In this document: piece after piece, positions 19,471 through 27,423 of the stretch
How positions within the stretch are numbered: position 1 is the stretch's first letter
Layout: each line of letters begins with the position of its first letter
DNA from: Burkholderiales bacterium
GTDB taxonomy: Bacteria; Pseudomonadota; Gammaproteobacteria; Burkholderiales; SG8-41
DNA length: 64,000 bases
Assembly (NCBI GenBank): GCA_019635015.1
Contig: JAHCAG010000016.1
Location: forward strand, 1-64,000
Reading direction: 5' to 3'
Position numbers and translations under genes: made by a program
Notes under the pieces: generated by a model
Told to the model about the DNA's origin: nothing
Seen by the model: only the letters and a program-made list of their open reading frames with translations
The model's database searches: none

Positions 19471-20226
19471 ATGTCAATTGCAGGTGGCGGCCTTACCGTG
19501 GATGAATGGCTGGCGAGCCCGCCGGGCAGTTACCTGTTTGCCAGGGAGCAGGCGTACTTCGACGCCGCCGTGGCCGACATCTTCGGTTATCACGCGCTGC
19601 AGCTGGGGCTGGAGCAGGTCGACCTGCTGCGTTCGAGCCGCATTCCGCTGCGTGTGCAGGTCGCGCCGCGCGGCGCGGTCGGGCTGCGCGCCGATTTCCG
19701 CGACCTGCCGGTCGACTCGAATTCGGTGGACCTGATGGTGCTGCCGCACACGCTGGAATTTTCCGAACATCCGCACCAGGTCGTGCGCGAAGTCGCCCGC
19801 GTGCTGCGCCCCGAGGGGCATGTGGTGATCGCCGGCTTCAATCCGCTGAGCCTCTGGGGCCTGCGTCGCAGCATCGGCCGCCGCGGTGATTTTCCGTGGA
19901 CCGGCCGTTTCATCCATCTCGCGCGGGTCAAGGACTGGTTTGCGTTGGTCGGCCTCGAGATCGTCGCCGGCTCGATGGCCTGTTATGCGCCGCCCTGCGC
20001 CGAGCAGAAGTGGCTGGACCGTTTCGGATTCATGGAAAAGGCGGGAGACCGCTGGTGGCCGATTGCCGGCGGCGTGTTTTTCCTGCAGGCGATCAAGCGC
20101 GTGCGCGGCATCCGCCTGATCGTGCCGAAATGGAGCGACCGCGCGGCACCCAGGAAAAACCTGGCGGCGCTGCCGGAGCGGGTGCGTGACGAGGACGCGG
20201 CCGCGGCGCGCGTCAGGGCAAGGTAA
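19471..20226 (+). CDS. SAM-dependent methyltransferase, YafS-like
   Basis: A 251-residue class I methyltransferase-like protein. The acidic turn and post-motif are visible ([39 protein letters not shown]), then [20 protein letters not shown]. The glycine-rich motif I is weak, as in YafS. The substrate is unknown. It lies between gloB and rnhA, the same place as yafS in enterobacteria. A TATGAT at about 19452-19457 could be its -10, giving a very short leader. rnhA follows after 7 bp. Confidence 0.8.
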   Translation: MSIAGGGLTVDEWLASPPGSYLFAREQAYFDAAVADIFGYHALQLGLEQVDLLRSSRIPLRVQVAPRGAVGLRADFRDLPVDSNSVDLMVLPHTLEFSEHPHQVVREVARVLRPEGHVVIAGFNPLSLWGLRRSIGRRGDFPWTGRFIHLARVKDWFALVGLEIVAGSMACYAPPCAEQKWLDRFGFMEKAGDRWWPIAGGVFFLQAIKRVRGIRLIVPKWSDRAAPRKNLAALPERVRDEDAAAARVRAR

Positions 20227-20233
20227 AGGGAAG

Positions 20234-20722
20234 ATGAGCGAAGACACACAGGGCGAAGCCGGCGAAGTGATCGACATTTACACCGACGGCGCCTGCAAGG
20301 GCAATCCGGGCGTCGGCGGCTGGGGGGCGCTGCTCAGCGCCGGCGGCAGGACCCGCGAGCTGTTCGGAGGTGAAACCCTGACCACCAACAACCGCATGGA
20401 ACTCACCGCGGTGATCCGCGCGCTCGAAGCGCTGAAGCGGCGCTGCCGCGTGCGCCTGCACACCGATTCGAAATACGTGCAGCAGGGCATCACGGAATGG
20501 ATTCATTCCTGGAAAAAACGCGGCTGGAAGACGGCCGACAAGAAACCGGTCAAGAACGAAGATCTCTGGCGCCGCCTCGACGAACTCGCGGCGCAGCACG
20601 ACATCGACTGGCTGTGGGTCAAGGGCCATGCCGGGCATGACGGCAACGAGCGCGCCGACGCGCTGGCCAACCGCGGCGTCGACAGCGTGAACGGCGGCAT
20701 CAAGCCGGGAGCGGCGGCCTGA
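20234..20722 (+). CDS. rnhA: Ribonuclease HI
   Basis: 162 residues. It degrades RNA in RNA-DNA hybrids. All carboxylates are present: [27 protein letters not shown] and [12 protein letters not shown]. The frame is open further upstream, but the ATG at 20234 has AAAGGGAAG just before it and gives the standard start. It overlaps the dnaQ start by 1 bp, so both are probably co-translated. Confidence 0.97.
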   Translation: MSEDTQGEAGEVIDIYTDGACKGNPGVGGWGALLSAGGRTRELFGGETLTTNNRMELTAVIRALEALKRRCRVRLHTDSKYVQQGITEWIHSWKKRGWKTADKKPVKNEDLWRRLDELAAQHDIDWLWVKGHAGHDGNERADALANRGVDSVNGGIKPGAAA

Positions 20723-21456
20723 TGGCGAAACGGCAGATCGTGCTCGACACCGAGACCACCGGCCTTGATCCGAAGCTGGGGCACCGGGTCATCGAAGTGG
20801 CCGGGGTGGAACTGGTCAACCGGCGCCTGACCGGCCGCCATTTCCACCGCTACCTCAACCCGGGGCGCGACAGCGACGAGGGCGCGCTGCAGGTGCACGG
20901 CCTGACCACGGAATTCCTCAGCGACAAGCCGAAGTTCGCCGAGGTCGTCGACGAGTTCCTCGAATACATCACCGGCGCCGAACTGATCATCCACAACGCG
21001 CCCTTCGACACCGGATTCCTCGACAACGAACTCGCCCTTGCGCGGCGCAAGAAGCTGAAGGCCTATTGTCCCGAGGTGACCGACACCCTGCGCATGGCGA
21101 GGGAGCTGCATCCGGGCAAACGCAACGGCCTCGATGCGCTGTGCGACCGTTACCAGATCGACAATTCGGCGCGCACGCTGCACGGCGCGTTGCTCGATGC
21201 CGAGCTGCTGGCCGACGTCTACCTCGCGATGACCCGCGGCCAGGACAGCCTGATCATCGAAAGCGAAACCGCGGGCACCGGGCAGCAGGCCGCGGGATTC
21301 AGCCGCGGAGAACTGAAATTGACGGTGCTGCGGGCGAGCGCGGAGGAAGTCGCGGCGCATGAAGCGCAGCTTGCCGAGATCGACAAGGCCAGCGGCGGGG
21401 CGGTGTGGACAGCGATGAGCGCGGACAAAGGCACACTTGAAGCGAAGCAGCGATGA
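20722..21456 (+). CDS. dnaQ: DNA polymerase III epsilon subunit (3'-5' proofreading exonuclease)
   Basis: A 244-residue DEDDh exonuclease. Exo I is VLDTETTGLDP, Exo II is IHNAPFDTGFLDNE and Exo III is HGALLDAELLADVYLAM. It proofreads in the replisome core. The C-terminal stretch after GAVWT (AMSADKGTLEAKQR) is encoded by sequence resembling the dispersed GATGAGCGCGGA repeat, so the tail may be a repeat-derived extension. The start overlaps the rnhA stop. Confidence 0.96.
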   Translation: MAKRQIVLDTETTGLDPKLGHRVIEVAGVELVNRRLTGRHFHRYLNPGRDSDEGALQVHGLTTEFLSDKPKFAEVVDEFLEYITGAELIIHNAPFDTGFLDNELALARRKKLKAYCPEVTDTLRMARELHPGKRNGLDALCDRYQIDNSARTLHGALLDAELLADVYLAMTRGQDSLIIESETAGTGQQAAGFSRGELKLTVLRASAEEVAAHEAQLAEIDKASGGAVWTAMSADKGTLEAKQR

Positions 21457-21466
21457 GCGCAGAACG
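21412..21466. repeat. Heptamer-type repeat fragments at the dnaQ 3' end, copy 3
   Basis: AGCGATGAGCGCGGA occurs at 21412 and CAGCGATGAGCGCAGA at about 21449, a direct pair about 37 bp apart. The dnaQ stop codon lies inside the second. It matches the left arm of the copies at 7497 and 16054; no right arm is evident. Confidence 0.5.
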
Positions 21467-21490
21467 CAATCGCCGCACTGGAAAACTTAA

Positions 21491-21513
21491 TATAAGTATT
21501 TGATTATATTAAA
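21491..21513 (-). repeat. AT-rich dispersed motif downstream of tal
   Basis: TATAAGTATTTGATTATATT on the plus strand. Read in the direction of tal it gives AATATAATCAAATACTTATA, starting about 20 bp after the tal stop. It belongs to the recurrent 3'-end motif described in the findings. Confidence 0.5.
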
Positions 21514-21532
21514 TAATTTGTAGTTTTCAGCT

Positions 21533-22627
21533 TCAGGCGGTCAGCGCCAGCAACTGGCGGAACGAATCCTCGAACTGCTTCAAACCCTCGGCCTGCAAGA
21601 CCTCCCCGGCGGCATCCATGTCGATGCCTAAGGAATCCAGCGCCGCGAACTGTTTCTGTGCGGCGTCGATGTTCTCTTCCAGTGTCGACTCCGCCCTGCC
21701 GTGATCGCGGAACGCCGCCAGCGTGGCATCAGGCACGGTGTTGACGGTCTGCGGGCCGATCAGCGATTCGATGTACAACACGTCGCTGTAGGCCGGGTTC
21801 TTGGTGCCGGTGCTGGCCCACAGCATCGCCTGCGGCCGCGCGCCGCGTTTGGCGAGTGCGCCGAACGCCGTATCGGAGAACGTGGCGCGGTAATCCTGGT
21901 AGGCCATTTTTGCCAGCGCCACCGCTGAACGTCCGCGCAGGGCCAGCGCATCACCGCCGATGGTTTCGAGTTGTTTGTCGATCAGCGTATCGACGCGGCT
22001 CAGGAACAGGCTGGCCACCGATTTGACCTTGCGCGCATCTCCGCCGGTTTCGACATGGCGGCGGATGCCGCGCACATAGGCCTGGGCCACATCGCGCACA
22101 TGGCGCAGTGAAAACATCAGCGTGACGTTGACCGAGCAGCCTTTGGCCACCAGGTCTTCGATGGCCTTCAGGCCGGCTGCCGTGGCCGGCACCTTGATCA
22201 GCAGGTTGTCGCGGGCCACCGCGTCTTTCAGGCGCAGCCCGGCCGCCAGCGTGCCCTCGGCATCATGCGCCAGTGCCGGCGACACCTCGAGGCTGACATA
22301 ACCGTCATCGCCCCTGCTCGATTTGTGCAGCGGCAGCAGGATGTCGCAGGCGGCGCGGATGTCGGCGACGGCCAGTGTTTCGTAACGCTGCTCCGCGGTC
22401 AGCGAGGCGTCGGCCTTCAGCTTCTGCAGCTCTTCGCGGTAGTGCGGGCTTTCGCTGATGGCCTTGAAAAAAATCGTCGGATTCGAGGTGACCCCGGCGA
22501 TGCGGTCTTCAGTCACCAGTTTTTTCAGCGTGCCTTCCTGCAGCAGCGTGCGCGACAGGTTGTCGAGCCAGATGCGCTGGCCGAGGGCATGCAGACGGAG
22601 CAGGGGATTGGGGGTGGTTTCGGGCAT
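21533..22627 (-). CDS. tal: Transaldolase
   Basis: A 364-residue transaldolase of the pentose phosphate pathway. It transfers a dihydroxyacetone unit between sugar phosphates through a Schiff base. The active-site lysine lies in DNLLIKVPATAAGLKAIEDL, and the N-terminal motif is GVTSNPTIFFKAI. The length fits the longer bacterial transaldolase class found in many betaproteobacteria. nudC lies 44 bp upstream on the same strand. Confidence 0.94.
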   Translation of the reverse strand: MPETTPNPLLRLHALGQRIWLDNLSRTLLQEGTLKKLVTEDRIAGVTSNPTIFFKAISESPHYREELQKLKADASLTAEQRYETLAVADIRAACDILLPLHKSSRGDDGYVSLEVSPALAHDAEGTLAAGLRLKDAVARDNLLIKVPATAAGLKAIEDLVAKGCSVNVTLMFSLRHVRDVAQAYVRGIRRHVETGGDARKVKSVASLFLSRVDTLIDKQLETIGGDALALRGRSAVALAKMAYQDYRATFSDTAFGALAKRGARPQAMLWASTGTKNPAYSDVLYIESLIGPQTVNTVPDATLAAFRDHGRAESTLEENIDAAQKQFAALDSLGIDMDAAGEVLQAEGLKQFEDSFRQLLALTA

Positions 22628-22671
22628 GGTGATTCCGGTTCGTGTTGAGGCGTCGTGTTGGAGCGGAGGGT

Positions 22672-23508
22672 TCAGCGCGGATACTGCCGTGCCAGTTCGG
22701 CGGCGACGGTGGTGATCAGGCGCCGCGAAATGCTGACACTGGGCGGCAGCCGCGGCAGTGCTTCGGCATCGAACCAGGCCGCTTCCTCGATCTCGACGCC
22801 ATCCGGTTTGACCGGGCCGCCGGCGTATTCGGCGGTGAAGGCCACCATCAGCGAATGCGGGAAGGGCCAGGGCTGGCTGCCGAAATAACGCAGTTCGCCG
22901 ACCTCGACGCCGACTTCCTCGCGCGTCTCGCGCACGACGGTGTCTTCCAGCATTTCACCGGGTTCGACGAAACCGGCGATCGCGGAATAACGCCCCGCCG
23001 GCCACACGCTCTTTCGTGCCAGCAGCAGCTCGCGGCCGCGGGTGATCAGCACCATCACCGCGGGCGACACCGGCGGATAACTGGTGAAACGGCAGGACGG
23101 GCAGGCGCGCGCGCGTTCGTCGGTGCGCGCGCGCATCGGCGTGCCGCAGCGGCTGCAGAACTGGACATTGCGCTCCCAGTCGAGGAGTTGCAGTGCGCGG
23201 CCCGACAATGCGGCGAGCGTGCTGTCGACCATGCCGAAGAGGTCACGCAGGCCCAGTGGTGCCCAGCCGGCGGGCAGTGGCTGCGCTTCATCGATTTCGG
23301 CGGCGTAACAATGCTGATCACCCAGCAGGCCGAGGTAGTGTCGGCGCACCGTGGCCACGCCATGTTCCTCCAACGTGCAGCAGCAGGGCAGCGTCGCGGA
23401 TTCCGCGCTACAGACCAAGATCGAGCCGCGCTGGAAGGCGAACCAGAGCGCCGGAGTTTCCTGGACCGGCGGCGGTGTGACCAAGGGTGTGTATTGTTGT
23501 TCAGGCAT
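22672..23508 (-). CDS. nudC: NAD(+) diphosphatase / RNA decapping hydrolase NudC
   Basis: A 278-residue NUDIX enzyme that hydrolyses NADH and removes NAD caps from RNA. The zinc ribbon is CSRCGT...CPSCRF. The NUDIX box is GFVEPGEMLEDTVVRETREEVGV, and the NudC-specific SQPWPFPHSLM follows. The reading frame runs on upstream through the tRNA-Val gene, so the first sensible start is the ATG at 23508 (MPEQQYTPLV). It precedes tal on the minus strand. Confidence 0.93.
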   Translation of the reverse strand: MPEQQYTPLVTPPPVQETPALWFAFQRGSILVCSAESATLPCCCTLEEHGVATVRRHYLGLLGDQHCYAAEIDEAQPLPAGWAPLGLRDLFGMVDSTLAALSGRALQLLDWERNVQFCSRCGTPMRARTDERARACPSCRFTSYPPVSPAVMVLITRGRELLLARKSVWPAGRYSAIAGFVEPGEMLEDTVVRETREEVGVEVGELRYFGSQPWPFPHSLMVAFTAEYAGGPVKPDGVEIEEAAWFDAEALPRLPPSVSISRRLITTVAAELARQYPR

Positions 23509-23597
23509 GACAGGATCGCGCTGTTGCAGGCTGCGAGTATAGCGATTTGCAGCTTGCCAAGCCTGGAGCCGCGGAACCTGAAGGGGACAGATTGGAG

Positions 23598-23672
23598 TGG
23601 TGGGCGGTACTGGGATCGAACCAGTGGCTTCCACCGTGTGAAGGTGGCACTCTACCGCTGAGTTAACCGCCC
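23598..23672 (-). tRNA. tRNA-Val (anticodon CAC)
   Basis: A 75-nt minus-strand tRNA. The acceptor GGGCGGT pairs with ACCGCCC, the D-stem is ACTC/GAGT, and the anticodon stem-loop is CCACC-TTCACAC-GGTGG. The T-arm is ACTGG-TTCGATC-CCAGT, and CCA is encoded. It decodes GTG. Confidence 0.95.
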
Positions 23673-23726
23673 GAGCCGGCGCGGATTTTACCACCGCTCG
23701 GGACGACCGCCAAACGGCTGGCCGCT

Positions 23727-23741
23727 GGCTATAATCCGGCC
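23727..23741 (+). promoter_or_regulatory. Candidate -10 region of the dadA-like gene
   Basis: GGCTATAATCCGGCC contains a perfect TATAAT at 23730-23735. It ends only 10 bp before the ATG at 23746, so the transcript would be leaderless or nearly so. The same block precedes tRNA-Val at 7337. Confidence 0.5.
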
Positions 23742-23745
23742 AGCC

Positions 23746-24993
23746 ATGCAAACCAAAAACATCACCGTCATCGGTGCCGGCATCGTCGGCATCACCACCG
23801 CCAGCTACCTGCGCCGCGACGGCCACCAGGTCACGGTCGTCGACCAGCGTCCGCCCGGGGAATACTGTTCCTTCGGCAATGCCGGCATCCTCAGCCCCGG
23901 TTCCTGCGTGCCGATCGCGATGCCCGGCATCCTGTCCCAGGTGCCCGGCTACCTGCTCGATCCGCTGGGACCGCTGGCGCTGCGCTGGTCATACCTGCCG
24001 AAGGCGCTGCCCTGGCTGCTGAAATTCGTCGCGGCGGCCGACGTCAAACGGGTGGAAAAAATCGCCGACGGACTGCGCGCGCTGCTGAGCCAGACCTTCG
24101 ACGCCTATGCGCCGCTGGTCAAAAACGCCGGGGTCGAGGACCTGATCCATAAAAGCGGTTACATGGTGGTGTATTCGACCCGCAAGGCTTATCAGGCCGA
24201 TGCGCTGGGCTGGAAACTGCGGCGCGACCGTGGTGTGGTGATCGATGAACTGGATGCCGCCGAGGTCAAGCGCCGTCTGCCCGGATTGAGCGGGGATTAC
24301 GAAGTCGGCCTGTTCCTGCATGATCACGGCTGGTGCGCCAACCCGGAGCGCCTGACCAAATCGCTGGCGGCGCAGTTCGAGCGCGACGGCGGCAAAATCC
24401 TGCAACGCAAGGTGCTGGGCATCGACGTCGGTCCGGACGGGCCGCGCGCACTGCGCACCGATGCCGGTGAGCTGCCGGTGGAGCACCTGGTGATCTGTGC
24501 CGGTGCGCATTCCAATGAATTCTCCTCGCAGCTGGGCGATCAGCTGCCGCTGGAGGCGGAGCGGGGTTATCACATCACCTATTCCGATCCGCGTTTCCAG
24601 TTGCCGATGCCGCTGATGGTGCCGGAGCAGAAATGTTTTGTGACGCCGATGGAAATGGGGTTGCGCATTGCCGGGCAGAGCGAATTCGCCGGCGTCAACG
24701 CCGAACCGAATTACGCGCGTGCCGATGTGCTGGGCCAGCTGATGCAGCGCATGTTCCCCGGCATCAGTAATGTCGATGCGACGAAATGGATGGGCCGCCG
24801 GCCGTCGATGCCGGATTCGACACCGGTGATCGGCCCGGCCAGCCGTTTCGGCAATGTGTTTTACGCCTTCGGCCACGGCCATGTCGGGCTGGTCGGCAGT
24901 GCGCCGACTGCGCGGCTGGTGGCGGACATGATCGCCGGCCGGCCGCCGCGCATCGACCTGGCGCCTTACAGTCCCGGGCGTTTTTCCCGCTGA
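23746..24993 (+). CDS. dadA: FAD-dependent D-amino acid dehydrogenase-like oxidoreductase
   Basis: A 415-residue DAO-family flavoprotein. The dinucleotide-binding motif is ITVIGAGIVGITTASYLRRDGH at the N-terminus. The DadA-like FGNAGILSPGSCVPIAMPG follows, and the C-terminal flavin segment is GRRPSMPDSTPVIGPASRFGNVFYAFGHGHVG. Members oxidise D-amino acids or related imino acids and pass electrons to the respiratory chain. The exact substrate cannot be read from sequence, so the gene symbol is a family-level assignment. Confidence 0.75.
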   Translation: MQTKNITVIGAGIVGITTASYLRRDGHQVTVVDQRPPGEYCSFGNAGILSPGSCVPIAMPGILSQVPGYLLDPLGPLALRWSYLPKALPWLLKFVAAADVKRVEKIADGLRALLSQTFDAYAPLVKNAGVEDLIHKSGYMVVYSTRKAYQADALGWKLRRDRGVVIDELDAAEVKRRLPGLSGDYEVGLFLHDHGWCANPERLTKSLAAQFERDGGKILQRKVLGIDVGPDGPRALRTDAGELPVEHLVICAGAHSNEFSSQLGDQLPLEAERGYHITYSDPRFQLPMPLMVPEQKCFVTPMEMGLRIAGQSEFAGVNAEPNYARADVLGQLMQRMFPGISNVDATKWMGRRPSMPDSTPVIGPASRFGNVFYAFGHGHVGLVGSAPTARLVADMIAGRPPRIDLAPYSPGRFSR

Positions 24994-25053
24994 AGCGGCC
25001 GCGGCCACGCTGCGGCGTGGCGTAAAATAGCGCCTTTTTCCGACGGCAATTCC

Positions 25054-26457
25054 ATGGTCCGCACAAGATTCGCGCCCAGTCCCACCGGGTATCTGCACAT
25101 CGGCGGCGCGCGCACCGCGCTGTTCTGCTGGGCCTATGCGAAACAGCAGGGCGGCACTTTCATCCTCCGCGTCGAGGACACCGACCGCGAGCGTTCGACC
25201 GATGCCTCGGTGCAGGCGATCCTCGACGGCATGAAATGGCTGGGTCTCGATTACGAGGGGCCGTACTTCCAGATGCAGCGCCTGGAGCGTTACCGTGCCG
25301 CGGTCGACACGTTGCTGGCGCAGGGCCATGCCTATCACTGTTATGCGACGCGCGAGGAAATCGACGCACTGCGCGAGCAGCAGCGCGCGCGCGGCGAGAA
25401 GCCGCGTTACGACGGCCGCTGGCGGCCGGAGAATGCGAAACGCCTCGGCCTGAAACCGCCGGCGGGCGCGCAGCCGGTGATCCGTTTCCGCACGCCGGAC
25501 AGCGGCGAGGTGACCTTCAATGACCTGGTCAAGGGGCCGATCACCGTCGCCAATGCTGAACTCGACGACCTGGTGATCATGCGCGCCGACGGCATCCCGA
25601 CCTACAACTTCGGCGTAGTGATCGACGACATCGACATGGACATCACCCATGTCGTGCGTGGCGACGACCATGTCAACAATACGCCGCGGCAGATCAACAT
25701 CTACCGCGCGCTGGGCGCGAAGCTGCCGCTGTTCGCGCATCTGCCGATGATCCTCGGCGCCGACGGCGAGCGGCTGTCGAAGCGCCACGGTGCGGTCAGC
25801 GTGATGCAGTACTTTGAAGACGGTTACCTGCCCGAGGCGCTGAACAACTATCTGGCACGGCTCGGCTGGTCGCATGGTGACGACGAGAAGTTCTCGATGG
25901 CGCAGCTGGTCGAGTGGTTCGACCTGGCCCATGTCAGCCGGTCGCCGGCGCGTTTTGATCCCGAGAAGCTGGGCTGGCTCAACCAGCAGTATCTGAAAGA
26001 GGCCGACGACGGCCGGCTGGCCGGCCTGATGCAGCCTTTTCTCGAGCGCGACGGCTGCGACATTGCCAACGGTCCGGCGCCGCAGCGTGTCGCCGCGCTG
26101 CTGAAGGAGCGCGTCAGCACGGTCGAGGAACTGGCTGATGCCGCGGTGTATTTTTACCGTGCGCTGGAGCCTTCCGCCGAACTGCGTGGACAGCATTACG
26201 CGGCGGATGCGCGGCCGGCACTGGAGGACCTCAGCCGGCGGCTCGGCAGCGTGGCCTGGGATCGCGCGAGCATCGCTGCGGCGATGAAAGCTGTCGTGGC
26301 GGAGCACGGCCTCAAGTTCCCGAAACTGGCGATGCCGCTGCGGGTGATGGTCACCGGCGAGCCGCAAACGCCCTCGGTGGATGCGACGCTGGAGCTGATC
26401 GGGCGCGAGCAGGTGCTGGCGCGCATGAAGCGGGAACTGGCGCTGTTTCCGGGCTGA
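25054..26457 (+). CDS. gltX: Glutamyl-tRNA synthetase
   Basis: A 467-residue class I aminoacyl-tRNA synthetase. The HIGH-type motif lies in RFAPSPTGYLHIGGARTALF and the KMSKS-type motif in ADGERLSKRHGAVSV. Length and organisation match bacterial GluRS. A TAAAAT at 25023-25028 could be its -10. tRNA-Ala and, notably, tRNA-Glu follow directly downstream from a separate promoter. Confidence 0.96.
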   Translation: MVRTRFAPSPTGYLHIGGARTALFCWAYAKQQGGTFILRVEDTDRERSTDASVQAILDGMKWLGLDYEGPYFQMQRLERYRAAVDTLLAQGHAYHCYATREEIDALREQQRARGEKPRYDGRWRPENAKRLGLKPPAGAQPVIRFRTPDSGEVTFNDLVKGPITVANAELDDLVIMRADGIPTYNFGVVIDDIDMDITHVVRGDDHVNNTPRQINIYRALGAKLPLFAHLPMILGADGERLSKRHGAVSVMQYFEDGYLPEALNNYLARLGWSHGDDEKFSMAQLVEWFDLAHVSRSPARFDPEKLGWLNQQYLKEADDGRLAGLMQPFLERDGCDIANGPAPQRVAALLKERVSTVEELADAAVYFYRALEPSAELRGQHYAADARPALEDLSRRLGSVAWDRASIAAAMKAVVAEHGLKFPKLAMPLRVMVTGEPQTPSVDATLELIGREQVLARMKRELALFPG

Positions 26458-26465
26458 TTTCCCGG

Positions 26466-26494
26466 TTTACAGCCCCGGAACGCATCGGTATAAT
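26466..26494 (+). promoter_or_regulatory. Sigma70-type promoter of the tRNA-Ala/tRNA-Glu pair
   Basis: A TTTACA -35 box at 26466-26471, a 17-bp spacer and a perfect TATAAT -10 at 26489-26494 lie 14 bp upstream of tRNA-Ala. This is the best-matching promoter seen in the window. Confidence 0.8.
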
Positions 26495-26507
26495 TCGCCG
26501 CTCTCGT

Positions 26508-26583
<76 letters not shown>

Positions 26584-26612
26584 GCAGAACACCTCGCTGT
26601 AAACCAGACGCA

Positions 26613-26688
26613 GTCCCTATCGTCTAGAGGCCTAGGACATCGCCCTTTCACGGCGGTAACCGGGGTTCGAATCCCCGTGGGGACGCCA
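26613..26688 (+). tRNA. tRNA-Glu (anticodon TTC)
   Basis: A 76-nt tRNA starting GTCCCTATCGTCTAGAGG, the typical tRNA-Glu 5' half. The anticodon loop is CTTTCAC, the T-arm is GGGGTTCGAATCCCC, and CCA is encoded. It lies 29 bp after tRNA-Ala and is followed by a terminator. Confidence 0.95.
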
Positions 26689-26696
26689 GCAGTTGG

Positions 26697-26726
26697 AAAA
26701 GCCGCCGCAAGGCGGCTTTTTCTTTT
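26697..26726 (+). terminator. Rho-independent terminator with GCAA loop
   Basis: AAAAGCCGCC and GGCGGCTTTT enclose a GCAA tetraloop, followed by a T-rich tract. It ends the tRNA-Ala/tRNA-Glu transcript. Confidence 0.88.
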
Positions 26727-26883
26727 GGTGTTTGTGTTTTGAGTTGCCGCAATGCCGCAGGATGAATGAGCGCTGCCGCGTCGCGCCCTGCATTGCGACC
26801 CCGCGGGGCATGCGCTAGAGTCGGCGGGTGACGTGCGCCGCGTGCGCATCGTGTCCATCGAAAACAAAAGCGGGAGTCTCATC

Positions 26884-27423
26884 ATGAGTCAGAAAATCCG
26901 TCTGGTTGTTCCGGAAGCGCCGTCGCCGCAGGTGGTCGCCGCCACGGAAACCCGTGCCGTGGCCAAGGGCGGCATCCGTCTCGGCGTGCTCGACAATAGC
27001 AAGGGCAACGCCGACCACCTGCTGCGTTTCATCGTCGAGGGTGTCAAGGCGCTGCTGCCGGTGGCCTCGGTGGTGTCGCTGCGCAAGGACAGCGTCAGCC
27101 TGCCGGCGCCCGGCGCGATACTCGACCAACTGGCTGCGGAATCGGATTACGTCATCACCGCAATGGCTGATTGAGGGTCGTGCACGTCGTGGAGTGTCCA
27201 CGACATGGCGAACCTCCGGAAGCGCGGCCTGACCACCGCGGTGATCTGTTCCGATCCTTTCCTCAAACTGGGGCAGGCGCAGGCACGCACCTTCGGCGTG
27301 CCTGACCTGCCGCTGCTGGTGATCCAGCATCCGCTCGGCGGGCAGTCGATCGAGGGTGTCAAGGCGCGCGCCGACCATGCGGTGCCGCAGTTCGTGAAAT
27401 TGCTGAAGGAGAAGGCGCAATGA
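26884..27423 (+). CDS. UGSC-family selenoprotein with in-frame UGA (selenocysteine 97)
   Basis: If the TGA at 27172-27174 is read as selenocysteine, one frame runs from the ATG at 26884 to 27423 and encodes 179 residues. The sequence around it reads ITAMAD-U-GSC-TSWSVHDMANLRKRG, the signature of the UGSC family of (seleno)proteins. Homologues with cysteine in place of U are expected. Upstream, the first 96 codons (MSQKIRLVVPEAPSP...) and downstream the last 82 (MANLRKRGLTTAVICSDPF...) are both well formed with no other interruption. A bacterial SECIS-like hairpin follows the UGA directly. U97 and C100 form a U-x-x-C redox-type pair, which suggests a thiol/selenol redox role, but the true function is unknown. 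The stop overlaps the next gene by 4 bp. Confidence 0.85.
27172..27216 (+). promoter_or_regulatory. UGA codon and bacterial SECIS-like stem-loop
   Basis: The upper stem GTCGTGGA (27186-27193) pairs perfectly with TCCACGAC (27197-27204) around a GTG triloop. The loop's first G lies 20 nt after the UGA. A lower stem pairs 27173-27180 with 27209-27216 at 7 of 8 positions, with a small internal loop between. Geometry, loop distance and the loop G fit the known bacterial SECIS pattern for SelB recruitment. Confidence 0.82.

Noticed and set aside
23989..26367. 792-codon minus-strand open frame across the dadA-like gene and gltX
   Set aside because: Spans two well-supported plus-strand genes and shows only His/Arg/Ala-rich shadow composition.
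26884..27174. Frameshifted or truncated gene ended by TGA at 27172
   Set aside because: The same frame continues directly with the family's GSC motif and 82 good codons, and a SECIS-like hairpin follows, so selenocysteine is the better explanation.
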